Shown here: positions 1-7,688 of the stretch, piece after piece | Layout: every line of letters begins with the position of its first letter | How positions within the stretch are numbered: position 1 is the first letter of the stretch | DNA from: Chitinophaga sp. 180180018-3 | GTDB taxonomy: Bacteria; Bacteroidota; Bacteroidia; Chitinophagales; Chitinophagaceae | Length of the DNA stretch: 64,000 nucleotides | NCBI RefSeq assembly: GCF_037893185.1 | Contig: NZ_CP140772.1 | Location: forward strand, 682,001 to 746,000 | Reading direction: 5' to 3' | The notes under the pieces: generated by a model | Databases searched by the model: none | What the model was told of the DNA's origin: nothing | What the model saw: the letters and a program-made list of their open reading frames with translations, nothing else | Position numbers and translations under genes: made by a program

Positions 1-943
1 TTATTTTCTGCGCATGATCGCGCGAGTTTTCTATAAACCATACATGGGTGTTCATCCCGCCGCACACAACGCCCGCCAGATAAATACGGGGCATGTTGGT
101 TTCCATTGTAGCCGGGTTGTAAGCCGGCAACTTCAGGTCATCGGCAGAGAGGGCGATCCCTGTTTTTTCCAGTAGTCCGAAATTGGGCTGGTAACCTGTC
201 ATGGCAATGACGAAATTGTTTGGAATGGTGACTATTCCTTCAGGAGTAGCGATATCAACTTCTTTTTCGCGGATGGCTTGCAGGGAAGAATGAAAGTATG
301 CTCTGATGGAGCCTTCTTTGATCCTGTTTTCTATATCCGGTTTTACCCAGTATTTCACTCTCGATCCGATACCTTCCTGGCGAATGACCATTGTGACCCT
401 GGCGCCTTTGCGGTAGGTTTCCAGTGCTGCGTCTACAGCAGAGTTATGGGCGCCCACTACCACTACATCCTGTGTGGAGTAGAAGTGTGGATCTTTGTAA
501 TAATGCGTCACTTTCGGGAGATGCTCCCCGGGGATATTGAGCATGTTGGGAATATCATAAAAGCCGGTGGCAATCACTACATGCCTGGCATGATATAATC
601 CCTTGTTGGTCGTAATCTTGTATTCACCGGCGTTGGGAGTGATCTGTTCTACTGTTTCAAACAGTTTTATACTGAGCAGGTTGGAGGTAGCTACCCTACG
701 GTAATATTCCAGTGCTTCCGGCCTGGTAGGCTTGGGATTGATGGAAACAAACGGAACATTGCCTATTTCCAGTCGTTCGGAAGTGGAAAAGAAGGTCATA
801 TACAGCGGGTAGTTATAAAGAGAATTTACCACACAGCCTTTTTCCACAATCACATAGGTTAGCCCGGCTCTCTGGGCTTCCAGACCGCAGGCAAGCCCGA
901 TGGGGCCTCCACCTACGATCAGTACATCAAATGCAGCGTTCAT
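1..943 (-). CDS. ypdA: YpdA-family FAD/NAD(P) oxidoreductase, putative bacillithiol disulfide reductase (C-terminus cut by window edge)
   Basis: The minus strand from ATG at 943 stays open to base 1, giving about 314 residues without a stop, so the last residues lie outside the window. The protein starts with a dinucleotide-binding fold (VLIVGGGPIGLACG, residues 7-20), has a second nucleotide motif in the middle (VVVVGAHNSAVDAA), and ends with the typical sequence IYLAGVVCGGMNTHVWFIEN. YpdA (Bdr) proteins are thioredoxin-reductase-like flavoenzymes proposed to reduce oxidised bacillithiol in the cytosol, and are usually about 320 residues, so very little is missing. A generic thioredoxin-reductase-like flavoprotein is the alternative. 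It lies 14 bp downstream of the amidotransferase gene on the same strand. Confidence 0.88.
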   Translation of the reverse strand, partial: MNAAFDVLIVGGGPIGLACGLEAQRAGLTYVIVEKGCVVNSLYNYPLYMTFFSTSERLEIGNVPFVSINPKPTRPEALEYYRRVATSNLLSIKLFETVEQITPNAGEYKITTNKGLYHARHVVIATGFYDIPNMLNIPGEHLPKVTHYYKDPHFYSTQDVVVVGAHNSAVDAALETYRKGARVTMVIRQEGIGSRVKYWVKPDIENRIKEGSIRAYFHSSLQAIREKEVDIATPEGIVTIPNNFVIAMTGYQPNFGLLEKTGIALSADDLKLPAYNPATMETNMPRIYLAGVVCGGMNTHVWFIENSRDHAQKI

Positions 944-957
944 ACGATCATCTTTTT

Positions 958-1653
958 TTACAGCGCTGCCATATAATCCAGCAGGCGGTACATGGTTTCA
1001 TTATTCTGAGCCAGCAGGTTTATATGCTGACGTATCTTTTCTTCCGTTTGTACAAAAGGGCCGCCGGCGGCAATACTGCCGGCACAATGGGCGATCATTT
1101 CCAACAGGCCTTCGGCAGTCAGTTCCATATGGAACTGCAGTGCGATTACGCGATCTTTCCAGACAAAGGCCTGGTGGCTGCATGCGGCCGATGCAGCGAA
1201 GCGTGTAGCGCCCGCGGGTATATCGAAAGTATCGCCATGAAAATGAAAAGTATTGAAATGATTGGGCAATACCTGTTGCAGCGGGGCAGCACCACCCTGG
1301 AAACTGACATCCAGCGGAAACCAGCCTATTTCCGGTTGTGTATGCGGGTATACATTGGCATCCAGCGCCGCAGCAGTGAGCTGCGCGCCGAGGCAGATGC
1401 CCAGTACTTTTTTCCCCTGCAGGATGGCTTCCCGGATGAGTGTTATTTCAGTGGTCAGCCAGGGGTATTTCGCCTGCTCATACACGCCCATAGGGCCACC
1501 CATCACAATAAGCCAGTCGGCCGCTTCCAGGGAAGCCGTATCAGTACTTTCGTACCAGCGGGTAAAGGTCACGTTGTGCCCTTTGGTGGTTGCCCAGTTG
1601 GCTATGCAGCCTAATCCTTCGAAAGGTACATGTTGAAAGCAATGAATATGCAT
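958..1653 (-). CDS. Class I glutamine amidotransferase (GMP-synthase GATase-like)
   Basis: 231 residues. The GATase1 catalytic triad is visible: the nucleophile Cys sits in GICLGAQ (about residue 86), the oxyanion region is MGGPMGVYE (about 51-59), and the His is in LQFHMELT (about 174). Free-standing proteins of this type are related to the amidotransferase domain of GMP synthase, and the substrate is usually unknown; some hydrolyse gamma-glutamyl compounds. The start ATG at 1653 opens directly into the beta-strand MHIHCFQH, so it is well placed. It is followed 14 bp later by the YpdA gene, probably in one transcript. A role in thiol or gamma-glutamyl metabolism beside the bacillithiol enzyme is only an inference. 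Confidence 0.85.
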   Translation of the reverse strand: MHIHCFQHVPFEGLGCIANWATTKGHNVTFTRWYESTDTASLEAADWLIVMGGPMGVYEQAKYPWLTTEITLIREAILQGKKVLGICLGAQLTAAALDANVYPHTQPEIGWFPLDVSFQGGAAPLQQVLPNHFNTFHFHGDTFDIPAGATRFAASAACSHQAFVWKDRVIALQFHMELTAEGLLEMIAHCAGSIAAGGPFVQTEEKIRQHINLLAQNNETMYRLLDYMAAL

Positions 1654-1692
1654 AAGCGGTACGGTCGAAATAATGTACCGAAGATACGGCTG

Positions 1693-2574
1693 CTATTTTA
1701 TTTCTGCTCTTGCAATTCTGAAATATTCATAGCCCTTCATGTGTTTGCTCTTTTCACCGAAGTACCGTGCGCGGTAGGCGGAGGCTCCGCCATCATAGTG
1801 CAGTTGTATGTTGTGGGCGTTGAGGTAGGCATGCAATGTTTCCGGAACGATTCCGAAGTCCCAGTTTTCACCGTGGCGGCGCAGCCGGCGGTCTATACTG
1901 GTAAAGCCATAGAACGCTTCCGGATTGTCGAGTACCGCTTTTTCTGCATAGGTAAAGATGAATTGTGTACCCGGCCGGAAAGTTCTGATATGATGGAATA
2001 TCGCTTCTCCCACTTTGGCTTCCTGCCAGGTAGTTACTCCCTCCCAAAGAAATAACGTTTTGTAATGTTCCTGGTAAAACAGCTGTGGTATTACATCTGA
2101 GATCAGCTGCGTATTCATATCGAACTGCACATAATCTACATGAACAACCGGCAGGCCGCTGAGGGATGCCAGTATTTTACGTTTCGTCATCTGTAGTGCC
2201 GGATGATCCATCTCCACGAAATGCACCGGTACACCGATGTTCAGCCGGTGAGCCCTGGTATCAAAGGTGGCATTGAGAATAATAACCTGATTGATGCCTT
2301 GTGTTTGAACTGCATGTATGATCATGTCGTCTATCATCCTCGTTCCGGCAATACCGGCAGTAAACGAACCAGGCCAGCGGAATTGTATACAGGCAGTCAC
2401 AATATTACGGATCAGCCGAATGCTGCAACAGGCAATGATGGCCTGATAAAGGGCCGGCAGAAAAGCTGCTGCAAATGGATCATAAAGCAGGCGCTCTGCA
2501 GGTGGCCTGGTACTTTCAATGGCGCGAAAAGCAGCCATATAGGTACCGGATTTCGTGGCGGGTAAACGACTCAT
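1693..2574 (-). CDS. Class I SAM-dependent methyltransferase, TIGR00027/leucine carboxyl methyltransferase-like
   Basis: 293 residues. The N-terminus has the family pattern of a SAM-dependent O-methyltransferase of the TIGR00027/PPM1 group: MAAFRAIESTRP, then LLYDPFAAAFL, then RTRMIDD, followed by the SAM-binding region VIILNATFDTRAHRL (about residues 96-110), where the more usual form is GAGLDTRAYRL. The normal Gly-Ala-Gly is thus replaced by Asn-Ala-Thr, a divergent SAM loop. LFLWEGVTTWQ is the conserved acidic-Gly motif. The substrate is unknown. It is the first gene of a minus-strand group with the amidotransferase and YpdA genes, with a gap of 39 bp. A TAAATTTG box lies about 80 bp upstream. 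Confidence 0.8.
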   Translation of the reverse strand: MSRLPATKSGTYMAAFRAIESTRPPAERLLYDPFAAAFLPALYQAIIACCSIRLIRNIVTACIQFRWPGSFTAGIAGTRMIDDMIIHAVQTQGINQVIILNATFDTRAHRLNIGVPVHFVEMDHPALQMTKRKILASLSGLPVVHVDYVQFDMNTQLISDVIPQLFYQEHYKTLFLWEGVTTWQEAKVGEAIFHHIRTFRPGTQFIFTYAEKAVLDNPEAFYGFTSIDRRLRRHGENWDFGIVPETLHAYLNAHNIQLHYDGGASAYRARYFGEKSKHMKGYEYFRIARAEIK

Positions 2575-2651
2575 GAATTACGTATAGTCATGTAAGTTAG
2601 CAGATACTACACTGTGACAATGCTGGCTGTTGACAAGACTCTTAATACAAT

Positions 2652-2659
2652 CAAATTTA
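2652..2659 (-). promoter_or_regulatory. Candidate -7 promoter box upstream of the methyltransferase gene
   Basis: Read on the minus strand the bases are TAAATTTG, a full match to the Bacteroidota TAnnTTTG -7 consensus. No clear TTTG -33 box is seen at the right distance, so support is moderate. Confidence 0.4.
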
Positions 2660-2703
2660 TGCAAAAATGATAATAGGGTTATCATGGGATTTTCCCCGGT
2701 AAG

Positions 2704-3660
2704 CTATACCAGACAACAGATGGCCAGCAGGGTACCGGCACTGATCATCACCCAGAGTAACACACCGTGTATCAATGGTTTGCGACCTATACCCCGGAGT
2801 GCACTTCTACTGAGATTGGTACCTATCAGGAACAGGGTAAGGGATAAACCTGTTTTGGCGCTTTTTACGAGGAAAGGACCGGCCTGCGTTAGCAGCGGAA
2901 TATGTGGATGTACCAGCAGTACGACTACAAACAAGCCTATAAACCAGGGAATCCTGATTTTCCCACCGTCGGTTTTGAAAAGCAGTGTGGTAATGAAGGC
3001 CACCGGGATGATCCATAATGCGCGTGACAGTTTCACTGTGGTGGCGATTTGCAGGGCTTCATCGCCGTATTTGCCGGCGGCGCCTATTACAGAACTGGTA
3101 TCGTGAATGGCGATGGCGCTCCATAGTCCGAATTGTTGCTGGCTGAGATGCAGCAGATGTCCGGCAAACGGGAATATAAACAGGGCCAGGGCATTCAGCA
3201 GAAAGATGATGCCCAGGGCTACGGACACCTGTTTCTCTTCGGCTTTCATCACCGGTGCTATTGCTGCAATAGCGCTACCACCGCAGATAGCGGTGCCGCA
3301 GGAAATAAGATGAGCCGTTTTTTTATCTATCCCCAACAGGCGGCCCATCACAGCGCCGGTGAGTAAGGTACCGGCAATCGCGGCTATCGTGAACCAGAAA
3401 CCTTCCTTTCCTGCACGCAGCGCACTATGCACGTCCATGCCAAATCCCATCCCAATGATAGCAAACTGCAGCAGCCAGTGGGTAAGGCGTGGTGTAACGG
3501 CAGTGAATGGATTACCGGTAGTCTGCGCGATCGCGATCCCCAGCAGCAGCGCTACCGGCGCAGGAACTACCGGCAGCAGGGTAATGGCTCCTGCACCGAG
3601 GAAGATAAGCTTTTGTGTATGTTGCGGCAACCACGTGGGTGCTGTTTTTTCTTGTTGCAT
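2704..3660 (-). CDS. YeiH-family putative sulfate exporter (UPF0324)
   Basis: 318 residues from ATG at 3660. The frame stays open to a TTG at 3714, but the extra 18 residues are charged and not membrane-like, so the internal ATG (MQQEKTAPTW) is preferred. About ten hydrophobic segments follow, with family-typical stretches such as GIAIAQTTGNPFT, GMGFGMDVHSALRAG, and SCGTAICGGSAIAAIAPV in the first half, and IAIHDTSSVIGAAGKYGDEAL in the middle. UPF0324/YeiH proteins are inner-membrane proteins annotated as putative sulfate exporters on weak evidence. The gene stands alone between the lipoprotein gene and the methyltransferase; no LysR regulator, a common neighbour in proteobacteria, is adjacent. 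Confidence 0.85.
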   Translation of the reverse strand: MQQEKTAPTWLPQHTQKLIFLGAGAITLLPVVPAPVALLLGIAIAQTTGNPFTAVTPRLTHWLLQFAIIGMGFGMDVHSALRAGKEGFWFTIAAIAGTLLTGAVMGRLLGIDKKTAHLISCGTAICGGSAIAAIAPVMKAEEKQVSVALGIIFLLNALALFIFPFAGHLLHLSQQQFGLWSAIAIHDTSSVIGAAGKYGDEALQIATTVKLSRALWIIPVAFITTLLFKTDGGKIRIPWFIGLFVVVLLVHPHIPLLTQAGPFLVKSAKTGLSLTLFLIGTNLSRSALRGIGRKPLIHGVLLWVMISAGTLLAICCLV

Positions 3661-3753
3661 AACGAAACGATTGATGATGGGCACAAAGTTCCGTTCTCCT
3701 GCCGCCGGAGTCAAATGCTTATATGTAATAGGTGATAACCAGAGGTTATGGGT

Positions 3754-4611
3754 TTAATCAACAGAAACTATGAACTTGTTGAACTTGGTGGCAAAATCTT
3801 CTTTCAGGCTTTTATCAATACCGTCCATGTAATTCACGGTAAAGCCACGCTGCAGGCGGCGTGAGCTGCCTCCTTCCAATGCCAGCGGGCGTGCATGCAG
3901 GATGCCAATCAGCTGTTTCGACTGAAAGATTAACGCTACCCGGTACAGCGGACTGGGATCATCAATACCACTTTCGTAGTTGAAGTACATGACATAGGGT
4001 TTGAGCGTGGTTTCTTCTTCCAGGCGAAAGTTTTGAATGAAGGGCTCCATATCAGCAAAACTGCGGCCACCGTGTTGTTTCATGAAGCTGCAAAGGGCCG
4101 GCTCAATGATGGAACCGTTGCGGATGTTTTTCTTCCCGGTATAACCACTGATGGTAGCCCACATTTTTTCTCCGTTTGTAGCTACAGGCAGCTTGATGTC
4201 GCGCTGCAGTGTTCCTGCAGCTACGCCATTCACCTGGATCTTACGGCCTTTGCGAAAAACCGGTTTGATGTATTCATCTTTCGTAATATCAAAATCAATA
4301 CTTACCGGGTACCAATCTTTCTGTGCAGGCGCACAACGAAGCGGGATGTAATCCTGCAGCGTTACCAACGGATCACCTCCCGGGCGGGTATATACGGTGG
4401 CGGTACCATTAATCCTTTCGCCCACCACAGGTGCGGCAGACGAGCTGGTATTTTTGACGGTGTTTGATTTATGAGCGTGATTATTGTTGACTTTAGATAC
4501 AGCAGCTGCAATATTTTCTTCGTTATCGTAATGACCGGATTGGTTTTTCAGATTACACGATGCCAGCAATGCTGCCAGCAACAGGCCAGGTAGTATTTTA
4601 TTGAAATGCAT
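3754..4611 (-). CDS. Predicted lipoprotein of unknown function
   Basis: 285 residues. A signal peptide with lipobox LLASC (Cys about residue 19) marks a lipid-anchored protein. The next 45 residues are polar and rich in Asn, His and Ser (a linker), followed by a globular part with an SH3-like stretch (GTATVYTRPGGDPLVTLQDYIPLRC, shown here in pieces: GTATVYTRPGG and LQDYIPLRC) and a C-terminal alpha/beta part ending KEDFATKFNKFIVSVD. I do not recognise a named family. The start ATG at 4611 is 21-43 bp from a perfect 9-bp inverted repeat. It is a single gene on the minus strand. Confidence 0.75.
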   Translation of the reverse strand: MHFNKILPGLLLAALLASCNLKNQSGHYDNEENIAAAVSKVNNNHAHKSNTVKNTSSSAAPVVGERINGTATVYTRPGGDPLVTLQDYIPLRCAPAQKDWYPVSIDFDITKDEYIKPVFRKGRKIQVNGVAAGTLQRDIKLPVATNGEKMWATISGYTGKKNIRNGSIIEPALCSFMKQHGGRSFADMEPFIQNFRLEEETTLKPYVMYFNYESGIDDPSPLYRVALIFQSKQLIGILHARPLALEGGSSRRLQRGFTVNYMDGIDKSLKEDFATKFNKFIVSVD

Positions 4612-4632
4612 ACGCTAAAGTTACGGATTTAT

Positions 4633-4655
4633 GGATGAAAGGCGGTCTTTCATCC
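4633..4655. repeat. Perfect 9-bp inverted repeat upstream of the lipoprotein gene
   Basis: GGATGAAAG and CTTTCATCC flank a 5-bp loop. It lies 22-44 bp upstream of the lipoprotein ATG, so it could form a hairpin in the 5' leader or be a protein-binding site. It could also act as a weak terminator for the acidic-tailed gene upstream, but lacks a T-tract. Confidence 0.45.
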
Positions 4656-4742
4656 ACTCCGCAGCTGTACAAAGATTGGGCCTGGAATTCAGTATGGATA
4701 AAGGTATCGGCTATATGAAGGAGGAATATCTTCCGGAGTGGC

Positions 4743-5318
4743 TCACTTTTTTTTGCCATCAATCTTTTCATCATCTTCCCAATCTTCACTGTCATCCCAG
4801 TCATCGTCGTCATCATCCCAGTCTTCGTCCTCTTCTACAAGGAGACTTTGTTCAGATCCCGGTTCGATATTATTATCGCGCCAGTAAGCCACGATTTCAC
4901 CGGCTTTTTGCTGCACCGGCTGAAAGTCGCTGATAGTACTGCCTTCGAATTCAATCTCGACGCCTGGCATTGCTTTGATGGAGTTGAAGCAATCCTGGAG
5001 GAGGGTGATATTGGAGGGATCGTTACGGAGTGCGCTATACGAAAGGCGGATAGCGTCGAAGGGACCGCTGTTGTGAAACACTTCCTCGCCGTTGAGCATA
5101 GGAAAAAGCCATACAAGTACGTCGTCGCCGGTTTCCTCGCTGTTAAGGATACCGAAGAAGTCGTCGAGCTGCTCAAAGCCCAGTGGCGCTAATTGTGCAA
5201 AAGCTTTATTTCTGGCAGGGAACTTAGGATGCTCTTCACCGGTGATCAGAAATAGTTCACCAAATCTGGGCTTGTCCTTAGCAGCAAACCTGAAATCAAT
5301 GAGGATGTCGCTTTCCAT
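4743..5318 (-). CDS. Unknown protein with acidic Asp/Trp C-terminal tail
   Basis: 191 residues, no signal peptide and no membrane segment. Residues 1-150 look like a compact cytosolic alpha/beta domain; residues 160-185 are almost entirely Asp, Glu and Trp (DEDWDDDDDDWDDSEDWEDDE), and the last residues are lysine-rich (DGKKK). I do not recognise the family. Acidic tails of this type often mimic nucleic acid or bind basic partners, but nothing here shows which. The ATG at 5318 is preferred because MESDILIDFRF begins a plausible beta-strand. The gene is preceded by a nested inverted repeat and nagB. Confidence 0.7.
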   Translation of the reverse strand: MESDILIDFRFAAKDKPRFGELFLITGEEHPKFPARNKAFAQLAPLGFEQLDDFFGILNSEETGDDVLVWLFPMLNGEEVFHNSGPFDAIRLSYSALRNDPSNITLLQDCFNSIKAMPGVEIEFEGSTISDFQPVQQKAGEIVAYWRDNNIEPGSEQSLLVEEDEDWDDDDDDWDDSEDWEDDEKIDGKKK

Positions 5319-5389
5319 TGATGGTTATTCTGTTTTCGCTGTAATATAATGCTTAATGTTTTGTTCATACCACCCTGTCTGAAAATAAA

Positions 5390-5507
5390 GATCCCTGACA
5401 AGTGGAATTCCGGCAAATTATGTTGATTTGTAATTTATAACAAATTAAAAAAATCGATCTCTCAATTTGTTATCTTTTCCTGCCGGAATTTTTGCTTATC
5501 AGGGATC
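5390..5507. repeat. Nested inverted repeat (about 118 bp) between nagB and the acidic-tail gene
   Basis: The outer arms are GATCCCTGA-AAG...AATTCCGGCA (5390-5415) and TGCCGGAATT...CTT-TCAGGGATC (5481-5507), which match in nearly all positions. Inside them a second pair, ATAACAAATT (5437-5446) and AATTTGTTAT (5464-5473), is a perfect 10-bp stem. The element starts 29 bp after the nagB stop, so it may serve as an extended terminator or processing signal, although no T-tract directly follows. It may also carry the promoter of the downstream gene. Confidence 0.6.
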
Positions 5508-5535
5508 GTGATCACATATGGGTGGTCACCGGTGA

Positions 5536-7461
5536 TTACATAAAGTGGTAACGCACGAATGCTTCCATTGCTGCGTACTTCTGTAAGCCCAGTTTGTCGT
5601 ACAGATCAGCAGTGTTAGCGTTGCGGTCTTCCGCGCGTTGCCAGAATTCGCGCAGATCTGTTCCCTGGAACGGAACTACGTCTTTCTGGCTCTGGTGGAT
5701 GAAGATACCGAGGCGTTTCTGCATCACCTGGTCAGGACTCATAGGCACTGCCATTTCGATTTCATGGATATCCCATTCCTGCCATGCGCCTTTGTAGAGC
5801 CATACCCAACAGTCTTTAGCCCAGTCTTCATTTTTCACGATGTCGAGCGCAGCGAAAATGATGTCGAGGCAAACCTTGTGTGTACCGTGCGGATCTGCGA
5901 GGTCGCCGGCGCAGAAGATCTGTTGTGGTTTCAGTTTACGGAGCAGTTCCACGGTGAGTGCAACGTCTTCAGGACCCATTGGTTTCTTTTCTACCAGTCC
6001 GGTTTCATAGAAAGGCAGGTTCATGAAGTGTGCGTTTTCTTCCGGGATACCTACATAACGGCAGGTAGCTTTTGCTTCGCAACGACGGATCAGGCCTTTG
6101 ATAGCGCGGATCTCCTGGGTATCTTTCTGGCTTGGTTTCTTGGTCCGGATAAAGGCTTTTGCTTCATCCAGGATCAGCGAGCTTTTGCTTTTATCGATAT
6201 CGAACATGCCTTCGAAACCTACGGCAAAGTCGATGAAGCGCAGCACGAACTCGTCAGTAACAGCAATGTTGCCGGAAGTCTGATAAGCTACGTGTACGTC
6301 GTGCCCCTGTTCATGCAGGCGGATAAAGGTACCGCCCATGGAAATGATATCATCGTCCGGGTGCGGAGAGAAGATCAGTGCGCGTTTTTTGGCAGGCTCG
6401 GAACGCTCCGGATGTTTAGGCAGCTGTGGACCAGGTTTTCCGCCGGGCCAGCCGGTGATGGTATCACGGATACCGTTGAATTCCTTGATATTAAGTTCGT
6501 ATGCAGAACCATATTGAACGATCAGGTCGTTGAGACCATTTTCATTATAGTCCTTATCAGTGAGCATCAGAATGGGCTTGTTCAGCTTCAGTGCCAGCCC
6601 GGTCACTGCTTTACGGATCAGTTTCGGCGTCCATTCGCAGTCGCCTGTGAGCCAGGGCTCTTTGAAGCGGGTGAGGTCAGCAGCCGCCTGCTCATCGATA
6701 ATAAACTGGCAGTTAGGGTGCTGTTGCAGCAGCGATGCAGGTACCTGGTCGGTGCTGTGGCCTTCTACAGAGCGGCGTACAATCTTTGATTTGTGGGAAC
6801 CCCAGGCCATCAGCAATATGCGTTTTGCTTTGAAGATGCTGCTGAGACCCATGGTGATGGCGAGGCGTGGTACCTGGCTCATATTCGGGAACTCGTAGGC
6901 ATTAGCAAGACGGGTGCTGTTGTCCAGTGTAACCAGACGGGTATGGGAGTTGATGTTGGCGCCCGGCTCGTTGAAGCCGATATGGCCGTTGTTACCAATG
7001 CCCAGTACCTGTATATCGATGCCACCTAAGCTATCTATGCGTTTGTCGTATTCTTCGCAGTATTTTTTTATCTGGTCTTTCGGAATTGTTCCGTCAGGAA
7101 TAAAAAACTGTCCTTCGGGGATATCAACATGATTGAACAGATGCTCTCTCATAAAGCGGTTGTAGCTCTGTAAAGCGTCTTGTTCTATAGGATAATATTC
7201 ATCCAGGTTAAATGTGATTACATTTTTGAAGCTCAGTCCTTCTTCTTTATGAAGACGAACCAGTTCTGCATACAAGTACTTGGGAGTAGAGCCAGTGGCC
7301 AATCCCAGTATGGCTTTTTGGCCTGCAGCTTCCTTTTCGCGGATCAGTGCAGCAATTTCCTGTGCTACTGCTTTGGAACCCTCTTTGGCAGAAGGGTGTA
7401 TTTCCACAGCAATTTGTTCAAAGCTGTCGATCAGTTCGATTTCCTGATGATTAATCGTCAT
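5536..7461 (-). CDS. nagB: Glucosamine-6-phosphate deaminase with C-terminal LmbE/PIG-L-like domain
   Basis: 641 residues, in place of the usual 230-270 of a NagB. Residues about 25-270 are the sugar-phosphate isomerase domain with LGLATGSTPKYLY, ITFNLDEYYPI (general-base Asp), LGIGNNGHIGFNEPG (His-containing) and a conserved SRTRL-like region replaced by SHTRLVTLD. Residues about 365-590 are a PIG-L/LmbE deacetylase-like domain starting ALIFSPHPDDDIISMGGT, whose HPDD metal motif is intact. The deaminase converts GlcN-6-P to Fru-6-P and ammonia in the cytosol. The fused domain could supply N-acetyl-sugar deacetylation, since no nagA is in the window; this is inference. Such fused NagB proteins are known in Bacteroidota. 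The ATG at 7461 is used. Confidence 0.92.
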   Translation of the reverse strand: MTINHQEIELIDSFEQIAVEIHPSAKEGSKAVAQEIAALIREKEAAGQKAILGLATGSTPKYLYAELVRLHKEEGLSFKNVITFNLDEYYPIEQDALQSYNRFMREHLFNHVDIPEGQFFIPDGTIPKDQIKKYCEEYDKRIDSLGGIDIQVLGIGNNGHIGFNEPGANINSHTRLVTLDNSTRLANAYEFPNMSQVPRLAITMGLSSIFKAKRILLMAWGSHKSKIVRRSVEGHSTDQVPASLLQQHPNCQFIIDEQAAADLTRFKEPWLTGDCEWTPKLIRKAVTGLALKLNKPILMLTDKDYNENGLNDLIVQYGSAYELNIKEFNGIRDTITGWPGGKPGPQLPKHPERSEPAKKRALIFSPHPDDDIISMGGTFIRLHEQGHDVHVAYQTSGNIAVTDEFVLRFIDFAVGFEGMFDIDKSKSSLILDEAKAFIRTKKPSQKDTQEIRAIKGLIRRCEAKATCRYVGIPEENAHFMNLPFYETGLVEKKPMGPEDVALTVELLRKLKPQQIFCAGDLADPHGTHKVCLDIIFAALDIVKNEDWAKDCWVWLYKGAWQEWDIHEIEMAVPMSPDQVMQKRLGIFIHQSQKDVVPFQGTDLREFWQRAEDRNANTADLYDKLGLQKYAAMEAFVRYHFM

Positions 7462-7537
7462 TTGTAAACGTTTTTGATTAGATGCGGTTTAAAAACGAGC
7501 CGGAAAATTAAAGAAATTACTGCTAATGCGTGTTATT

Positions 7538-7555
7538 ATTTAGCAAAATTTAAAT
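7538..7555. promoter_or_regulatory. AT-rich partial palindrome with TTTAGCAAAA upstream of nagB
   Basis: The sequence ATTTAGCAAAATTTAAAT lies about 80 bp upstream of nagB. It shares TTTAGCAAAA with two sites upstream of the plus-strand sugar transporter at 16041 and 16101. This may be a shared operator half-site, but AT-rich matches of ten bases are not strong evidence. Confidence 0.3.
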
Positions 7556-7647
7556 GATATTTCCTTTATCCTTCATGAACCATTTAATATATAATCCTGT
7601 AACTATGTTTAGTACTCAGCGGTTGAATGCTATAAAGAAGTCATCTC

Positions 7648-7685
7648 AAGAAAACCGTTCCGGTACAAGCCGGAACGGTTTTCTT
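7648..7685. terminator. Bidirectional hairpin terminator after the GH20 gene
   Basis: A perfect 16-bp stem (AAGAAAACCGTTCCGG and its complement) with a 6-base loop lies 3 bp past the GH20 stop. The stem ends are A/T-rich on both sides, so it can give a U-rich tail on either strand. Confidence 0.85.
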
Positions 7686-7688
7686 ATC

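Noticed and set aside
3661..3714. TTG start extending the YeiH protein by 18 residues
   Set aside because: The extra residues are polar and not part of the membrane protein; the ATG at 3660 gives the expected family N-terminus.
5638..6789. Plus-strand ORF of 383 codons
   Set aside because: Antisense shadow of nagB, rich in Cys and Phe with no recognisable domain.
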